Source of the DNA: Acanthopleura granulata | Taxonomy: Eukaryota; Mollusca; Polyplacophora; Chitonida; Chitonidae | Direction of reading: 5' to 3' | Length of the DNA stretch: 64,000 nucleotides | NCBI GenBank assembly: GCA_016165875.1 | Contig: JABBOT010000014.1 | Location: forward strand, 2,217,078-2,281,077 | Shown: piece by piece, positions 1-13,100 of the stretch | Layout of the letters: every line of letters begins with the position of its first letter | Numbering within the stretch: the stretch's first letter is position 1 | The notes under the pieces: generated by a model | Seen by the model: the letters and a program-made list of their open reading frames with translations, nothing else | What the model was told of the DNA's origin: nothing | Database searches by the model: none | Position numbers and translations under genes: made by a program

Positions 1-142
1 CAAATCTTTTTCAATCAGTAGAAAGACAATGAATACAGAGAATTTCTATTTTCTTATTTGACCGTGAGAGCTCTGAATGCAGAGAAATAATGACTTTATC
101 AGAATCGTTGTAAGGCAAGGCCGATGTGAATGTGGAACCTAC

Positions 143-3100
143 CTGCAAGACGCAGGGGACTTCATGCACCATGGCCTTGCGAATCATGTCTATGCCCATC
201 TGATAACGACTCAGGATCTTCGGGTGTAACTGATTCAGCATGATCAGCCAATCACCTGAAGCCACCAACAACAACAACAGGTCAAATATACATGTACCCA
301 GAATCAACAGGAGACAAACACTGTGATGAAGTGTAAATGATTATGGCTTAATGCCACTTCTGCAAATATTTCAGCCATATGTTGGCAATGTAATGAATTT
401 ATTTTATTTATTTATTTGGGTTTTACATGTCACAATCTTCAGCTTACAATGCATGGATATCCTCGCGAATTTCGGCCGGTAAAGTAAAATTTGGAATACA
501 ATTTGAAATCACAGATCACAGGAATATGATGATTACATTGTAGTGTTCAAGAACAGGTGAGGGGCAACTTCTCAGATACTAGAAAATGACCTGTCCAGAT
601 AAGTCAACATTCTCCTGATGTGCCATAACATGCACTATGCCTGTAGTCAGATTTCTGGGAGATTTACGGTAGCAGCCTGTGGCTACTGTGCAGGACCATA
701 AGCTTTATGTCCAGAAATCTTCAGGCACCATACCATGCGGCACCCATGTAGCACTATGTCTTAACTACGTAAACCTCACATCACAATCGGGAACTTACTT
801 TCTCTGGTGCCCAGTCTACAGTCAAATGCTGGGAAGTATGGGCAGCCTGCCAAGCCAGTGCCAGTCCTGAACTGACACTGCAACACTGTTGGCCGTCGAA
901 GCAGCTCTATCTTAAATGTATCCAATTCGCTCAATGATTCCAATCGGTATATTCTGCAAAACAAGAACACGCTCACAAGAAGTAAGTAGAAATAATGTTT
1001 ATGTCAAATACAGTGAATGAAGTAAAAAATTCTTTCGAATATCTCCCAGAACATACATACATGTACATGCGAGTATAACTCCCCACCTACCTTCCCCTTG
1101 GGACCACATTGACGATGCCGTCGTTGGACTGGAATCTCTGTGAGTCACCTGGCAGAGGTTTGACCAGGTTGAACAAAGTGGCTGTGTTGTGGGAGACGCT
1201 CTCCACACGTGCGGCCAGGATCGCGTTTGATGCGTAACTGGCTCCTGGGACGTCAGCCCGAGTTCTGGTGAAAACAAAGTACACAACGCGTAGGAATGAG
1301 CGAGAGGCTGGCTCATCTCATTTCATTACCGGTGAGTTTTATAATAATCTGTTAATATGTCTTATGACAGCTGTCAAGAAGCTAGAGGAAGGGAGACGAA
1401 CTTAATGCCTGAGATTTTGATTCTTGATCTGCCATTCATACCTTTATTCATTCATTTATTTGATTGGTGTTTTACGCCATACTCAAGAATATTTCACTTA
1501 TACGACGGCGGCCAGCATTATGGTGGGAGGACACTAGGCAGAGCCCGGGGGAAACCCACAACCATCTGCAGGTTGCTGGCAGACCTTCCCACGTATGCCC
1601 GGAGAGGAAGCCAGCATGAGCTGGTCTTGAACTCACAGCGACTGCATTGGTGGTAGACTTCGGGTCATTGTGCTGCGATAGCACGCTAACCGACTGAGCC
1701 ACGGAGGCCTCTGGCATTCATATATGGCCAGTTGGTGTAGACACCAGTGTGGATTTACCAGTGACGACACATAGGGACATCCACAAGTAACTGACAGCTG
1801 AGTTGTCATGAGTATGAACAGACACTTTGATGGACCGAGCGTCGATTTATTAATATTTTTGTTTATTCATATTCAAGAACGTTTTAGTAATATGGCAGCG
1901 GCCATCATTCTGACGAGAGGAAACTGGGCAGAGTCTGCTGGGAACCCACATCCATCCACAGATTGCTGGCAGAAAACTACTGACAAACGCTTGGTAAGGA
2001 AGTCAACATTAGCTGAACTCAACATTCAAAGCGATCGCAATGTTGAGAGGCTCCAGGGTGATTGCGTTGTCCTTGCACAGTAACACTCGGTCCTCCATGT
2101 TCGACATCTATACTACATCAAGAATAGAGACATCAACTACACATACTGTATTGTATACGCAGTGAATTTTATTCCCATGATAGAACACTGTTGTCAGCGA
2201 GCAACGTCGTAGTCTTCAGCGGCATTGTTCTAATCGCAGACATTTAAAAGGGAGGATACCTTAGTGCAGCACATGCCGTCTGCCCATATGAAAACAAATA
2301 TGATGTCACCAAATGCTTTCTGATCCATGGGCCTGTCTGCGTTGGTGAGCTGAGGGTTAGATGAAGTGTTAGCTAACCCGGGTTAAATGATTACATTCTT
2401 TATGTCAGTAGTTATGATTGGTCAATTTAAAGGCTGTGGAGATCAAGGGCTGTAGGCATAGAGTTCCAGTGTGTGCCATGGCAACAATGTGAAGAGTACA
2501 TGTACACTGCAATATGCTTGTTTAGGCCTATAACTTGAACATTTACCTCCCGGAATAATATTCTGTCGTGCTGTTTACTTCTGCAAATGAAGGGATTTGA
2601 ACTTGTTTACTTTGTAGATTACTTTTATCATTCATATACTTTATGTAACGGCGAAATATCAGGATTTCTTTCAGTGATGAAAGCGCTACCTGGCATAGTT
2701 TATCGATATCACTTTTGTGATTTATTTTTAGTACATTACACCCAGACATCGTGACATCGAAAAAAGATACATTTCGTTGCATGACATTCCATTCTGAGCT
2801 CAGCAGGATGACGACACAATATACAAAAACATGCACCCTGTGGTTGTTTTATGTGGACCCTCCCTTGGAACGATCGAGACAAGAGAAATGTATTCAAAAT
2901 AAAGGGTTGAATAGGTATCAATTTGGAAATTAGGAAAGGAATAAAAACTGAAAATTAACGTAAAATGTATATGATCGGGTGATGTGTTAGAATAGAAATA
3001 ATGGCTTCAGATACTGTGTATATGCTGTGATAACTGTAGTGAAAAAGGAAGTGTTCAGAAACGTTGTGAATGAAGCCATTACTTCTCAATTCTAAGTTCC

Positions 3101-3368
3101 ATGACATGATTTTCCAGATGGCAGAGGTCATTATCACACGATCAATCCAGGGATTCTCTCTAGCCATGGCTACAATCTATTCTTCAGTATTGTTCACACA
3201 ATAATTAACTTACTAATGGCAATTCACCACACTTGTTTGCATAAATAACTGAGCAATGTGTCATACAATGTTGTTGTTGTACTTTCGATAAGATTTTACC
3301 ACCATTCCATCACAGTCAATATAGAGGTAAATTTCTTGATCGACTTACTTTATTCTTGCACCTGCCAT
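143..3368 (-). CDS. Unrecognised multi-exon protein, N-terminal 184 residues (3' end outside window)
   Basis: Five minus-strand exons join in phase: 3349-3368, 2260-2349, 1091-1264, 799-953 and 143-255. The ATG at 3368 lies in a good context (CAGGATGG) and opens a 20-nt coding exon ending at GTAAGT. The second exon is 90 nt. The third encodes residues including RADVPGASYASNAILAARVE, the fourth YRLESLSELDTFKIELLRRP, and the fifth DWLIMLNQLHPKILSRYQMG then IDMIRKAMVHEVPC, ending in phase 0 at GTAGGT (142). Phases are 2, 2, 2, 1 and 0, and all five donors and acceptors obey GT-AG. I see no signal peptide, no clear membrane span and no motif I recognise, so no function is given. The gene continues left of base 1. 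It is transcribed in the same direction as TERB1, about 3.8 kb downstream of it. The reading frame is well supported; the identity is not. Confidence 0.66.
1436..1715 (-). mobile_element. SINE family A, near full length, tRNA-derived
   Basis: Read on the minus strand from 1715, the element starts with a tRNA-like head: box A in 'TGGCTCAGTCGGTTAGCGTG' and a box B-like 'GAGTTCAAGACC'. A conserved body follows and ends in a T-poor, AAATAAATG-like tail near 1440. The same body recurs at least ten more times in this window. It lies between exons 2 and 3 of the leftmost gene, in the sense orientation. Sequence shows the polymerase III-type boxes; calling it a retroposed SINE is family knowledge. 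Confidence 0.8.
1845..1990 (-). mobile_element. SINE family A, degraded fragment
   Basis: A diverged copy of the SINE A body. It keeps the 'TTATTCATATTCAAGAA' end and the sections matching 'gaggaaactgggcagag' and 'cagattgctggcaga', and has lost the tRNA-like head. Confidence 0.5.
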
Positions 3369-6300
3369 CCTGGTCCACTACGTCATTATTCACTCAGAAG
3401 TCCTGTGCTTTCAAAACATAACATCAGAAAGCAATAAACTATGGTGTATTCATAACTTCACATTCCGAACATTGTTTCACATAGAAGTTCCGTACGAAAA
3501 CCTCCGCAGCTCAAACCCGATACCCTTCAAAAATGTAAACGACCTTAGTGAGCGTGACCTACTTTTATCTCCACACACTTGGAGTATGTATATATGAATG
3601 TCCTACATGTTTGCATGTGCGGCTCTGGTATCTTTTCGAATATGAAGCATATTTTGCAGATGTATATTAGAATGCATCATATAATTTTAATTTAAAAATT
3701 GAAATATGTCCAACGTTGCCCACATAGGTTCAAAAGTATTCATTTACAGGAAGAATTTATACTTCTCCGGCTGTGTCACAATTTAAAGTGGCTATCACAG
3801 CAACCAAAAAGATTTCATTTCTATAACCGACAGCAAAAACATTTACGGTTGGGTTGAAACAAACCAACCCGGAGAAAATAACTCACCATGGTAGCGTGCA
3901 AGTAGGCAGAATTAAGGCAAAAACTGCTGCTCTATGAGTTATAATTAACCTTTGTGTCTATGTAGAGGGCTAACTTTAGCGCTCAATTAATTGCGCACAG
4001 CACTCGGCACCCAACAGCCAAACCAAACAACAATATTCTTCAAGGCACAAATGGCTGTGGCAAAATGAGCTGATCCTGCTACTAGAGTAAGACGTCAAAA
4101 ATTAGTGAAGACAGCCAAATATTACACTGAGGCGAGTGACTCCTCATAATACTTGCTGCAAAACTGCCTTTTCAGTTCTATATATCTGAAAGTCTTTGCT
4201 CGTTCTGTCTAAGGCACAAAAGCCTGTAATCTACACATTCCTCAATACCACTTCCATGGTGTGCTATGCATTACAGTAAATTATTATTAGTTTTTTTTAG
4301 TACTATAGATTTCCCCTGGCATGTTTACCTCACAGCATTTCCCTTACCAAGCATGAGTTGTGAAATTGTCCACAGCAGTTTTGGTACACCTGTGCACCTT
4401 GCTCAGGGTTCAGCCTGGACCCATTCAGCCCACACTGGCAGTGGTGAAATCAATTTAAAAAATCAGAAATGATTGTTGACCGTACTGGTTAAGCGAAGAG
4501 GCATTCAACTAGCAGGTTACTGAAGTATATGTAGTAAGGCTGTAGTTAGGATGTTGTTGTTTTCAGCCCTTTTGGTGTGTTGAGTTTCAGGACTTTGAAA
4601 ATAAGGTTCATAACTAGTTTAGAACAATAGTTAGGGATGTTACATATGAGAGTATTCCTATTATCATGTGCTTTAATATGGTCACTGTTAGAGTATAGCT
4701 GGGTTGATATCTGAGAAGTTACAGCAGTTTTAAAGTAGAATTAAATATGACTGTTTTTTCTTAGGGATTAAATGTTATAAGTTAGGAAAGTAGATATACT
4801 TAGTACATATGTACTCAATATGCTCATTGAGTACATCTAGACGATTTAGTATTTTGTACGTATGCATCATGTTGTCTGTAAATGCAGTGTTTTTGTTGTT
4901 GTGAAAACAAAAATCTTAGTTTGTATTGTGTTCAATGGGAATCTCATAGCTGGGCAACTGATTGTCATCTGTGAGGTCCTCGCTGGGGCTATAAAAGTCC
5001 TGCCGTAATGCATGCAGGGCGGTCAGTCTTGTGGTTAGAGCGTTGCAGTCGGTGTTGAAGTCATGACGAGTTACAATTACACAGGTACAGAGTTACGGTG
5101 AGCCTAAGGTGTCAGTCTAGGATGTCTAGAATACAAAGATGTCTCCACCTCTGTGTTGTGTTCCTTCTATCCACCCTACCAAACTGGCCTTCCCAAAGCT
5201 TAGACAACCAGCGATTAACAACACCAACACCTGCTCGGTTACATATACAAGGCTGTGTGTTTCATTCCAGCTCTCCCTGATTCAACTGCAGCTTTAAGCT
5301 AGGAGGTCTATCAGGTACCTACAAATGGGCAGTGGAAAACTCAAAAGCGCTTACAAAGATAACTAGAACCAACATTTAGAATCAAGCAAAATGAGAGATC
5401 GTCACTGGCAGGGAGGAAACTAAATGTGAAAAACAATAAAACACACTGATAAATGATTGAGGATGAAGGTAATATACTATTAAATACATTGATATTTAGG
5501 TATGTTTTGGTATGTTCTAATCTCAGACTGTGGCAGGCCTAATCTTTACGCATTTCACAAAAATGAACTGAGCAGAGTTACCAAATAAAGGATTAGAAAT
5601 TGTAAAGACCTAGCTTTCACATCTTTAGGAAAGATGAAAAACTGGTCATTACAGTTGACTGGTAGAATATTTATTTGTTCGTTTATTTGACTACTCAAGA
5701 ATCTTTCACTTAAATGACAGTGACAAGCATTATGGTGGGAGGAAACCAGGCAGAGTTCGAGGGAAACCCACGACCCTCCACACGTTGCTGGCTGACATTC
5801 CCATGTACAACTGGTGGCATAAACAAACCAAAGAGCAAACATCCAGTGACAGTATATAAGTGTCCAATTTAATGTTAATTCTTCAAAACATGTAGGACGC
5901 AGACAATCGTACTAGATAACAATAAACTCACCTGAGTCATCATATTTAATTAACATGCAGTAAAAAATACAAAAATATCAACAAACAATTCAATCAACTT
6001 AACGTGGATTAATATACATATATGTACACTTATATATAATTCAAGTTATCAACATAATAGTAGCTTCTTCTAAATGAATCAAATCTGTCAATTACATGTA
6101 AGTGTACACATCACATCTTTTTATGAATACTTGTATACCTCCTCAGAAAATCTCTGCATTTACAGCAGGCAATACCACAGAGTTACATGAAGTATAAACC
6201 CTACAGCAAGTTCCAGATCTTGCAAACAGGTCACCAGAGCCTGAACAATGTCATAAACAGATCATGTGGTCTGCATGAAAATAACGGTCTAGCCGAAATA

Positions 6301-7138
6301 TTTTGAGCAAAGAAATATGGTTAATGAATGTTGATCATGCGGTAGATAATTAACACTTAAACACGCAAACGTTAGAGTACTGTGACAGCTTCATGTATGT
6401 TAATACACTACTAAGAGAAATCCCTCCTTCAATAAGTCAGACATGGCATGCCACTTTTATGTGAAAGCTTACCTTCAGCTGCCAGTCTACCTCCGCTTAC
6501 AGCAGTTAACTATGAGGTAAGAAACTTGAACTTGACAGACTCAGACCCTGTGCATATGCCTGTCATGGCTGACCGAATAACAGATAATTAATGCCATCAG
6601 GCTTGGTGATCAAATAATTACACAGGATCTTCCAACAGGCATTTCAACTCCTAAAATATTCATGAAATGAAATGTATCCTGCTTCAGTGTTACTGGAAAA
6701 TGGTCATTATAAATGTTCAGTGTTAAGCTACTAATCCAGGAATGAAGAATGTTGGATACCGGTACAGTAATTTTTCATTTTTGGTGCATATCTGCTACCT
6801 TGAACATGTAATTTCAATGCCCATTTACACATACATATTTCCCTTCAGCACTGAGGATTTTTGCAAAGGCGAGGTGGTGAGGCAACAAGGATCACTGTGG
6901 TGCCAGTCTAGGTGTATAAGCCTATACACAGGCTTAGCGGTTGTATGCCTATGTACAATGGAAATCTCACAAACTGTACAGACAGACGGATAGACAGAGG
7001 GACAACACCATGGCATAATACGGGTGAACAAAACTGTGTATGATGAGGCCAAATTGAAACTAACGCTCCCAGCTGCAAAAATGTACAATTAAACCTAATA
7101 TACTTGTACTGCATATATACTATTCACCGCTTCTAAGT
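3369..7138. other. Intergenic region between TERB1 and the leftmost gene
   Basis: No coding exon could be supported here on either strand. It holds AT-rich unique sequence, a SINE A fragment at 5671-5815, and at 5015-5090 a weak tRNA-like stretch (TTGTGGTTAGAGCG) that may be an old SINE head. The promoter of the leftmost gene must lie just above 3368, but I see no clear TATA box. Confidence 0.5.
5671..5815 (-). mobile_element. SINE family A, 3' part
   Basis: Body and tail only. The forward strand reads from 'TTTATTTGTTCGTTTATTTG' through 'GCATTATGGTGGGAGGAAAC' to 'GACATTCCCATGTAC'. The tRNA-like head is missing, as expected for a 5'-truncated retrocopy. Confidence 0.7.
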
Positions 7139-7144
7139 TTTATT
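7139..7144 (-). promoter_or_regulatory. Polyadenylation signal AATAAA of TERB1
   Basis: On the minus strand the hexamer AATAAA starts two bases after the TERB1 stop codon (TGA at 7149-7147). If used, cleavage 10-30 nt further on would give a 3' UTR of only about 20-40 nt. Confidence 0.6.
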
Positions 7145-7146
7145 TG

Positions 7147-10100
7147 TCAATCAGGTTGTGTCAGCTTGCCCTTATGCATTCCCCTCCACTTCTCTCTCAA
7201 CTGTTCCTTTGTCCTGCCCGCAGCAAAGCGGAATTCATCCAGGATGAGTTTCCAGTTATAGCCGAATTGTTTGACGCCGCGTTTCAGTCGACGCTCCTCA
7301 CACAGAGAAAATGGCAAAGAAGATGTTTGGTCTGGCCGCACGTTTTTTCTGTTCTCTTGGTTCTTCTCAGCAGCCTGTGGCATGAAAAATCAAAAATATC
7401 AATTTTGTAGCCATTATTCAATTTAAATGTTTTTAACTATGAAGATGGTGAGGTACAGTCTGAAAAATGAAAATGAAGTTTCTTCTGCAAGAATGGAAAT
7501 GCTGAAAACATAATACACGAAGTAATTTCTCACAGCTGAAACTGAAAATGCATGCCAGAAAAGAAAATTCAAGAAAATTGTTTTGTTATGAACTGATAGC
7601 CAAACAGACAAGGTGTGAACCTACACACTCCACCAGGGTACTGGTTGTGAACTAATATGCACTGATCTACACACCTGGTTAACACATTTTCAAGTTTAAC
7701 ATTCTTGAAAGAATGCCCCCAAGTTTAACATCCATTCAAACTGCCTTTCAAAGGTGGACACAAATGCATTTGCCAGCAAAAAGGTGAACAACTTCTGGTA
7801 CTTGCCCATAATTCTTTTCTTTTCTTTGTTTTTCTTTTTCACCTCTTTATATTCAGCTCTAGCTAAGTAATAATGCACTTTGAACTTTCAAACTAACTGT
7901 GAGAATTTGTTCCAATTTTTTGTGATCACATGCAGTACCTTACCATAAGCCTCTTGTGTTTTTCCATGAGATCCACAGCAGTCCTGGAGGGATGGAACGC
8001 GTATGTGCAGAGAATCTGGTTCCAATGTCTCCCTAGTTTCTGCACACCTGTAAGTAAGCTGTGGGTTTCATCCTCAGTGTAAGGTACTCGGGGCTTGCGA
8101 GGTCTAGCACCCACTCCACGGTTAGGCCGAACTTCACCGGTGGGGCAGGTGCTTCCCGTCTGATATGGTGGGGTAACACTCTGTAAACGCAAGGAATACT
8201 GGGCAATCATGATGGACGCAGAACACCCTAGCGCCATATAAAGAACAGTTGCAAGAGATAGTGCCCTTACAGGGTAATTGTGACAAATGACAAATGGCCT
8301 AGAAAACATGTACCTTAAGTTCAATGTAAAACAGCAAGATCTTTTTACACGATGAGGGCTACACAACAATTGGTGGAAATTACTCGAAGACTTCAACAGA
8401 TATCATGTTTAAAAAGTTCTTCAAAATATATACCGCAAATGACCACCATTACCTTAAAAAAAAGCCCAAAGTCACTGAAAATTAACTTCTTCCAATGAAC
8501 TTCTTTGATTGGAAATTTGTGCTATGAATAGATTTACACTATGAATATATTTACGCCAGTGTTTAATATTATACATGTAGTTCAGACAAAAGTCAGGCAA
8601 ATAAAAGCTATTTCTGATCTTTGCTCTACAATATGTACAAATTTCAGCCATTACCGGAGGAATAAGGTGACATCAGAAAGGCTTACACAGATGAGAACAC
8701 CTCAAGTAGCAGATTCGTGAACCTACATGCAAAACTACACCTAACGAAGTCCCAAATTTTCTACAATACCTGTTTTGGTGTGTCATCTGTACTGCTCACG
8801 AAGTCATACACTGATGGTGAGGGCCTATCCAGGTAACCTTTGCCCTTTCCGTCACCACATCTATGCCTCCTTGGCCTGCCATTCAGCTCCTCTAGGGGCC
8901 TGGTTTTCGCCTGAAGCCTCCATCTCCCGTTCTGTGTGTGAATGAACTGCCGCTCAAGCTTCCTGACGAGCCGATGGGCAGCACAGGTGTGAGGATTAGT
9001 CTCCAGGGCTATGCTGAAGGTACGACTGTTTAGTAAGGGCAGCCCACAGGCCCGGGGAGGGTAACATCCTGGTGAAAACAAAAATATACATGGTTTACCA
9101 TGGTTTGTACAGTTTATAAAGAATGAAAGAATGAATGATTATGGCTTAACGCCACGTCGGCAGTATCTCAGCCATATCGTGGTGAGAACATGTTCACACC
9201 AAGATGCAGTTAATAGTTTTCGATGTGGTGAACACTCAAAACCAAACAAAATAAGCAACCATTTTTAAAATGCTCACAAAATCTATAAGTCAGCTAAGTC
9301 AAAAACCACAACAGTTCATAAAGCTTCTTACTCTCATGTATGTATTCTCTGATTTGACTACATTGATATTCAGGTTTCTATAAAATTGTTCAGTCGTGAT
9401 AAATGTAAAAAAAAAAAAATCAAATTAACTGAAAAATGAACAGCACGTTAAGCTACCTTTTCACATTCAAAATGGTTCAAATTTAGAAAAATCTAATGGG
9501 GTCCAAAAATGGTGGTTGACGTGGTGGTTGTATACAAATACATGTACAAATATTTGAAATATTACTAACAGATGACACACCTGGGCAGAGACCTCTAGAG
9601 GGAAGGTGAGAAACAGGGGGAGCACTCCTGCAGGACATCCCATCATCATCTGCTGAAGGAAAATGATAAGCAGGGGGATAACTGTGGCACGCAGACGATC
9701 AATATCTCATACACAGAAATACTTCCGTGTTTGTAATGTATTTGATGGAGGAATATAAAGACTTCAAAGATGTGAATCATTTACGTGTATTCATTTTCTG
9801 TATTGTTTCTGCCGTACTCATGTATGTTTTCTATGATGGCAACCGGTTTTATGGACGGATAAAGATAGCCACCTGCACAATGTCACAGCCAGATGTACAC
9901 TGTCAGGATCGTCTGCTCAAATGAACAAACTAGGAACTGGACTTGCAGCTGGATCTCTTCAGAGGCAGTGCCTAATAAACAGCACGACCTGTGAAGGCTT
10001 TCTTACTTGGAGATTTCACTCTAAAGTTGCACACTGTAACATGCATCTTACCATCGTCAGTACTGTCCGCTTCTCCCAACCTCCAAGCTTCTCTGTCAGC

Positions 10101-13100
10101 AAATTTTCCTATCTCAAAGCTGGCCTGACCAGGGGAAAACTGTCTTGGACAGCTTCTCCTCGCCTTTACACTGTACACCTGGCTGTATGATAGAACAAGC
10201 TGAGGTTTAAGGAAAGCCTGAATGGTGCTAGCACAGAAGTGAAAAGTCCTTGAGTGTCATGATTTCAAATTCAATACTTATTGCTGTTTTATATGTGTAT
10301 GTATGTATATCCAGGAAGGGCGAACCTGACTTTGTGTAGATATATAGATAGATAAATGTAGCCTCTGGGAAGAGCCAACAAGCTGTCACAATTGACTGAA
10401 TGACTGACCAACTTTACAACAAAAATTTTATCTGATTCAGCTAACAACCGTGTGAGATTCTTACCTGTCATGCAGACTGCCTGCGGATGAGAACCCCTTA
10501 CCTGTCATGCAGACTGCCTGTGGATGAGAACCCCTTACCTGTCATGCAGACTGCCTGTGGATGAGAACCCCTTACCTGTCATGCATACTGCCTGCGGATG
10601 AGAACCCCTTACCTGTCATGCATACTGCCTGTGGATGAGAACCCCTTACCTGTCATGCAGACTGCCTGTGGATGAGAACCCCTTACCTGTCATGCAGACT
10701 GCCTGCGGATGAGAACCTCTTACCTGTCATGCAGACTGCCTGCGGATGAGAACCTCTTACCTGTCATGCAGACTGCCTGTGGATGAGAACCTCTTACCTG
10801 TCATGCAGACTGCCTGTGGATGAGAACCCCTTACCTGTCATGCAGACTGCCTGTGGATGAGAACCCCTTACCTGTCATGCAGACTGCCTGTGGATGAGAA
10901 CCCCTTACCTGTCATGCAGACTGCCTGCGGATGAGAACCTCTGATGACACGTAACAAACACAGGGGTACTGGTCATTGGCTGCTGCAATCTCCTCATTGA
11001 CCCTTCGGACAATGCCGTGCTGTGTCTGGATAGCTGCTTATTCAGATCTCCAGTTGACTTAGCCTTTGCAAAAAGCTTAAAGTCAAATTCTGAGGCAATA
11101 CTGTCATTCAAGTCCACAGAGCTTACAGACCCCTGACTAGCGGCTGGAGAAGAACTCTCTCTCAGCGTATGTTTGTCTTGCCATGAACTTCTGTTTCTGT
11201 GCTCTCCTGAGTCGAAGCGATCTGTCTTGCAGGACGCTGATGACTTGGCCAGAGTCTGAGCACGCCTCAGGGATACTTTAGGCAGTCTCGTGGGTTTCAC
11301 AAACACGTCCTTGTCACAGTTACTCCCCCTTTTCCCTCCTGCCTTGTGTGAGCGTGCTCTCTTCTCCTCTGAGCCTACAGCAGAACTCTCTCCTGCGAGT
11401 GGGGCATCACTGGCTTCAAGAAGAGTTTGTTCCAGTTGTTCACCAGGTTCATTACTTCCCTGTAGAAGAAAAGATATAATTATATGTAATTGTTAGACTG
11501 ATGTACTATAATTTTTCTATCTGTTCACATGTTTGCAAGGTTTCTATTCAAGCATATTCTGAGGGCCTCACTCTGTGTAGACTGATAAAACAGATTTTTA
11601 TTTTTTATGATTGAAACCAAGAAATTAAAGGAAACCAAGAAACCCAGGATAGTTCTGTTTCCAAAATCATATTAAAAAGCTGCTCTTTCATATGTGAAAA
11701 GGTTGATTGAATGAATTTGGCTCAAGACCACTTTGGCAGTATTTCAGTGATATCATGGTGATAAATGGTTGAGGAATTAGGGTACATGCTCAAAGGAAGC
11801 AAAGGTATCATTCTAGGTTATTCACCCAGAATGCAGGTTTACTAAACCTCAAGGTTAACAAGACCAAATAAAGAAGCCAGTGATATTGGAAGTGAGGAAA
11901 CGTACACAAAAACAATAATCATCTGTAACCAGTAATGCTTCACCCACATTAGCTCCTGAGCTTCATTGCAAATTAACAGTCTAAATACAGGTGACTAACT
12001 ATTCTGTCAACATTACTGGCAAGGCCCAGAGAACAGGCAAGCAAAGAGGAATCTCCAAAATCTCCAAAATTCAGTTCAAAGCAAGAAGTGAAACAGTACG
12101 AATAAATCAACATAGGGTGCATCCAATATATTTTATTGGCATGAAGTGAATGTATATATAGAGTAGTATTATAATATGAGTTTCTCACCTAACCAAGGCA
12201 CATTAACATCCTAATCAGAAAAGGTATGTAAAGGAAATCAACAATACAAATTGCCTTGAATGGGATTTGAACTGCCAACTGACCTCACTGGATGAAGACA
12301 CTACAGCTTCACTTGCTTGCTTCTCCATTTCCTCTCTAAGCGCCACAGTTTCAGATTCTTTCAGTTTCTGTTTTTCCACTGCTTCTCGTAAGCTGGCTGC
12401 CTCCTTCTCCAACAACTCACGCTTCTCTTTTTCCTGACAAATTCATCCACAGTAACATAAACATCATGTAAATCTCTAGCTATGTTCCACAAAGCCAGTT
12501 TAGCCAAATTTCCTGTATTTACATGTACTTGTGTTTTGCCTTGTACTCCACAATATTTTATGAAGAAAATCTGATGGGGCCAGAATCACATTATCCTGAA
12601 CCACAATGGAGAATTATAATGCAGTTACACTCCATCCCTATCTATCCACTGTCTCGTTGAACTGCCACACAGCTTAGATCAGCGATGCAAAGCAGTCTGG
12701 TTTGTAGTATTTAACTCATGTTTTGTGTATATTTTAATGGTTGAGTAGGGCGATGGAAACTTGTGCACGTGTCGAGGAAATCCACTGCTTTGCCGTACAG
12801 AACCAAACTGCCCCTCACATGCTTCTTTGAAACTGTAATACTGCTTAATTTAGCAATCAAAAGATTAAAAAAAAAAAAAAAAATTTTACCTGTTTCAGTT
12901 CTTCTACCAACTGTTCACTCTGGCGTTGAGCTGATTCTGTAGCCTCACTGTGGCTCTTGCTCTCTTTCTGATTATTGCTTTTCAGAGCTTGTCTGCATCT
13001 CCTCAAAGGCTGAACGTCTTCACTGTGTTTTATGCTCTCTTTCTGAGTATTGCCTTTCAGACGTTGTTTTGACCTCCTAGTCAGTTGTGTGTCCTCGTCC

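Noticed and set aside
9721..9924. 65-codon plus-strand frame at 9727-9924 within TERB1
   Set aside because: No homology, no splice or operon-like context; lies in an intron of the opposite-strand gene.
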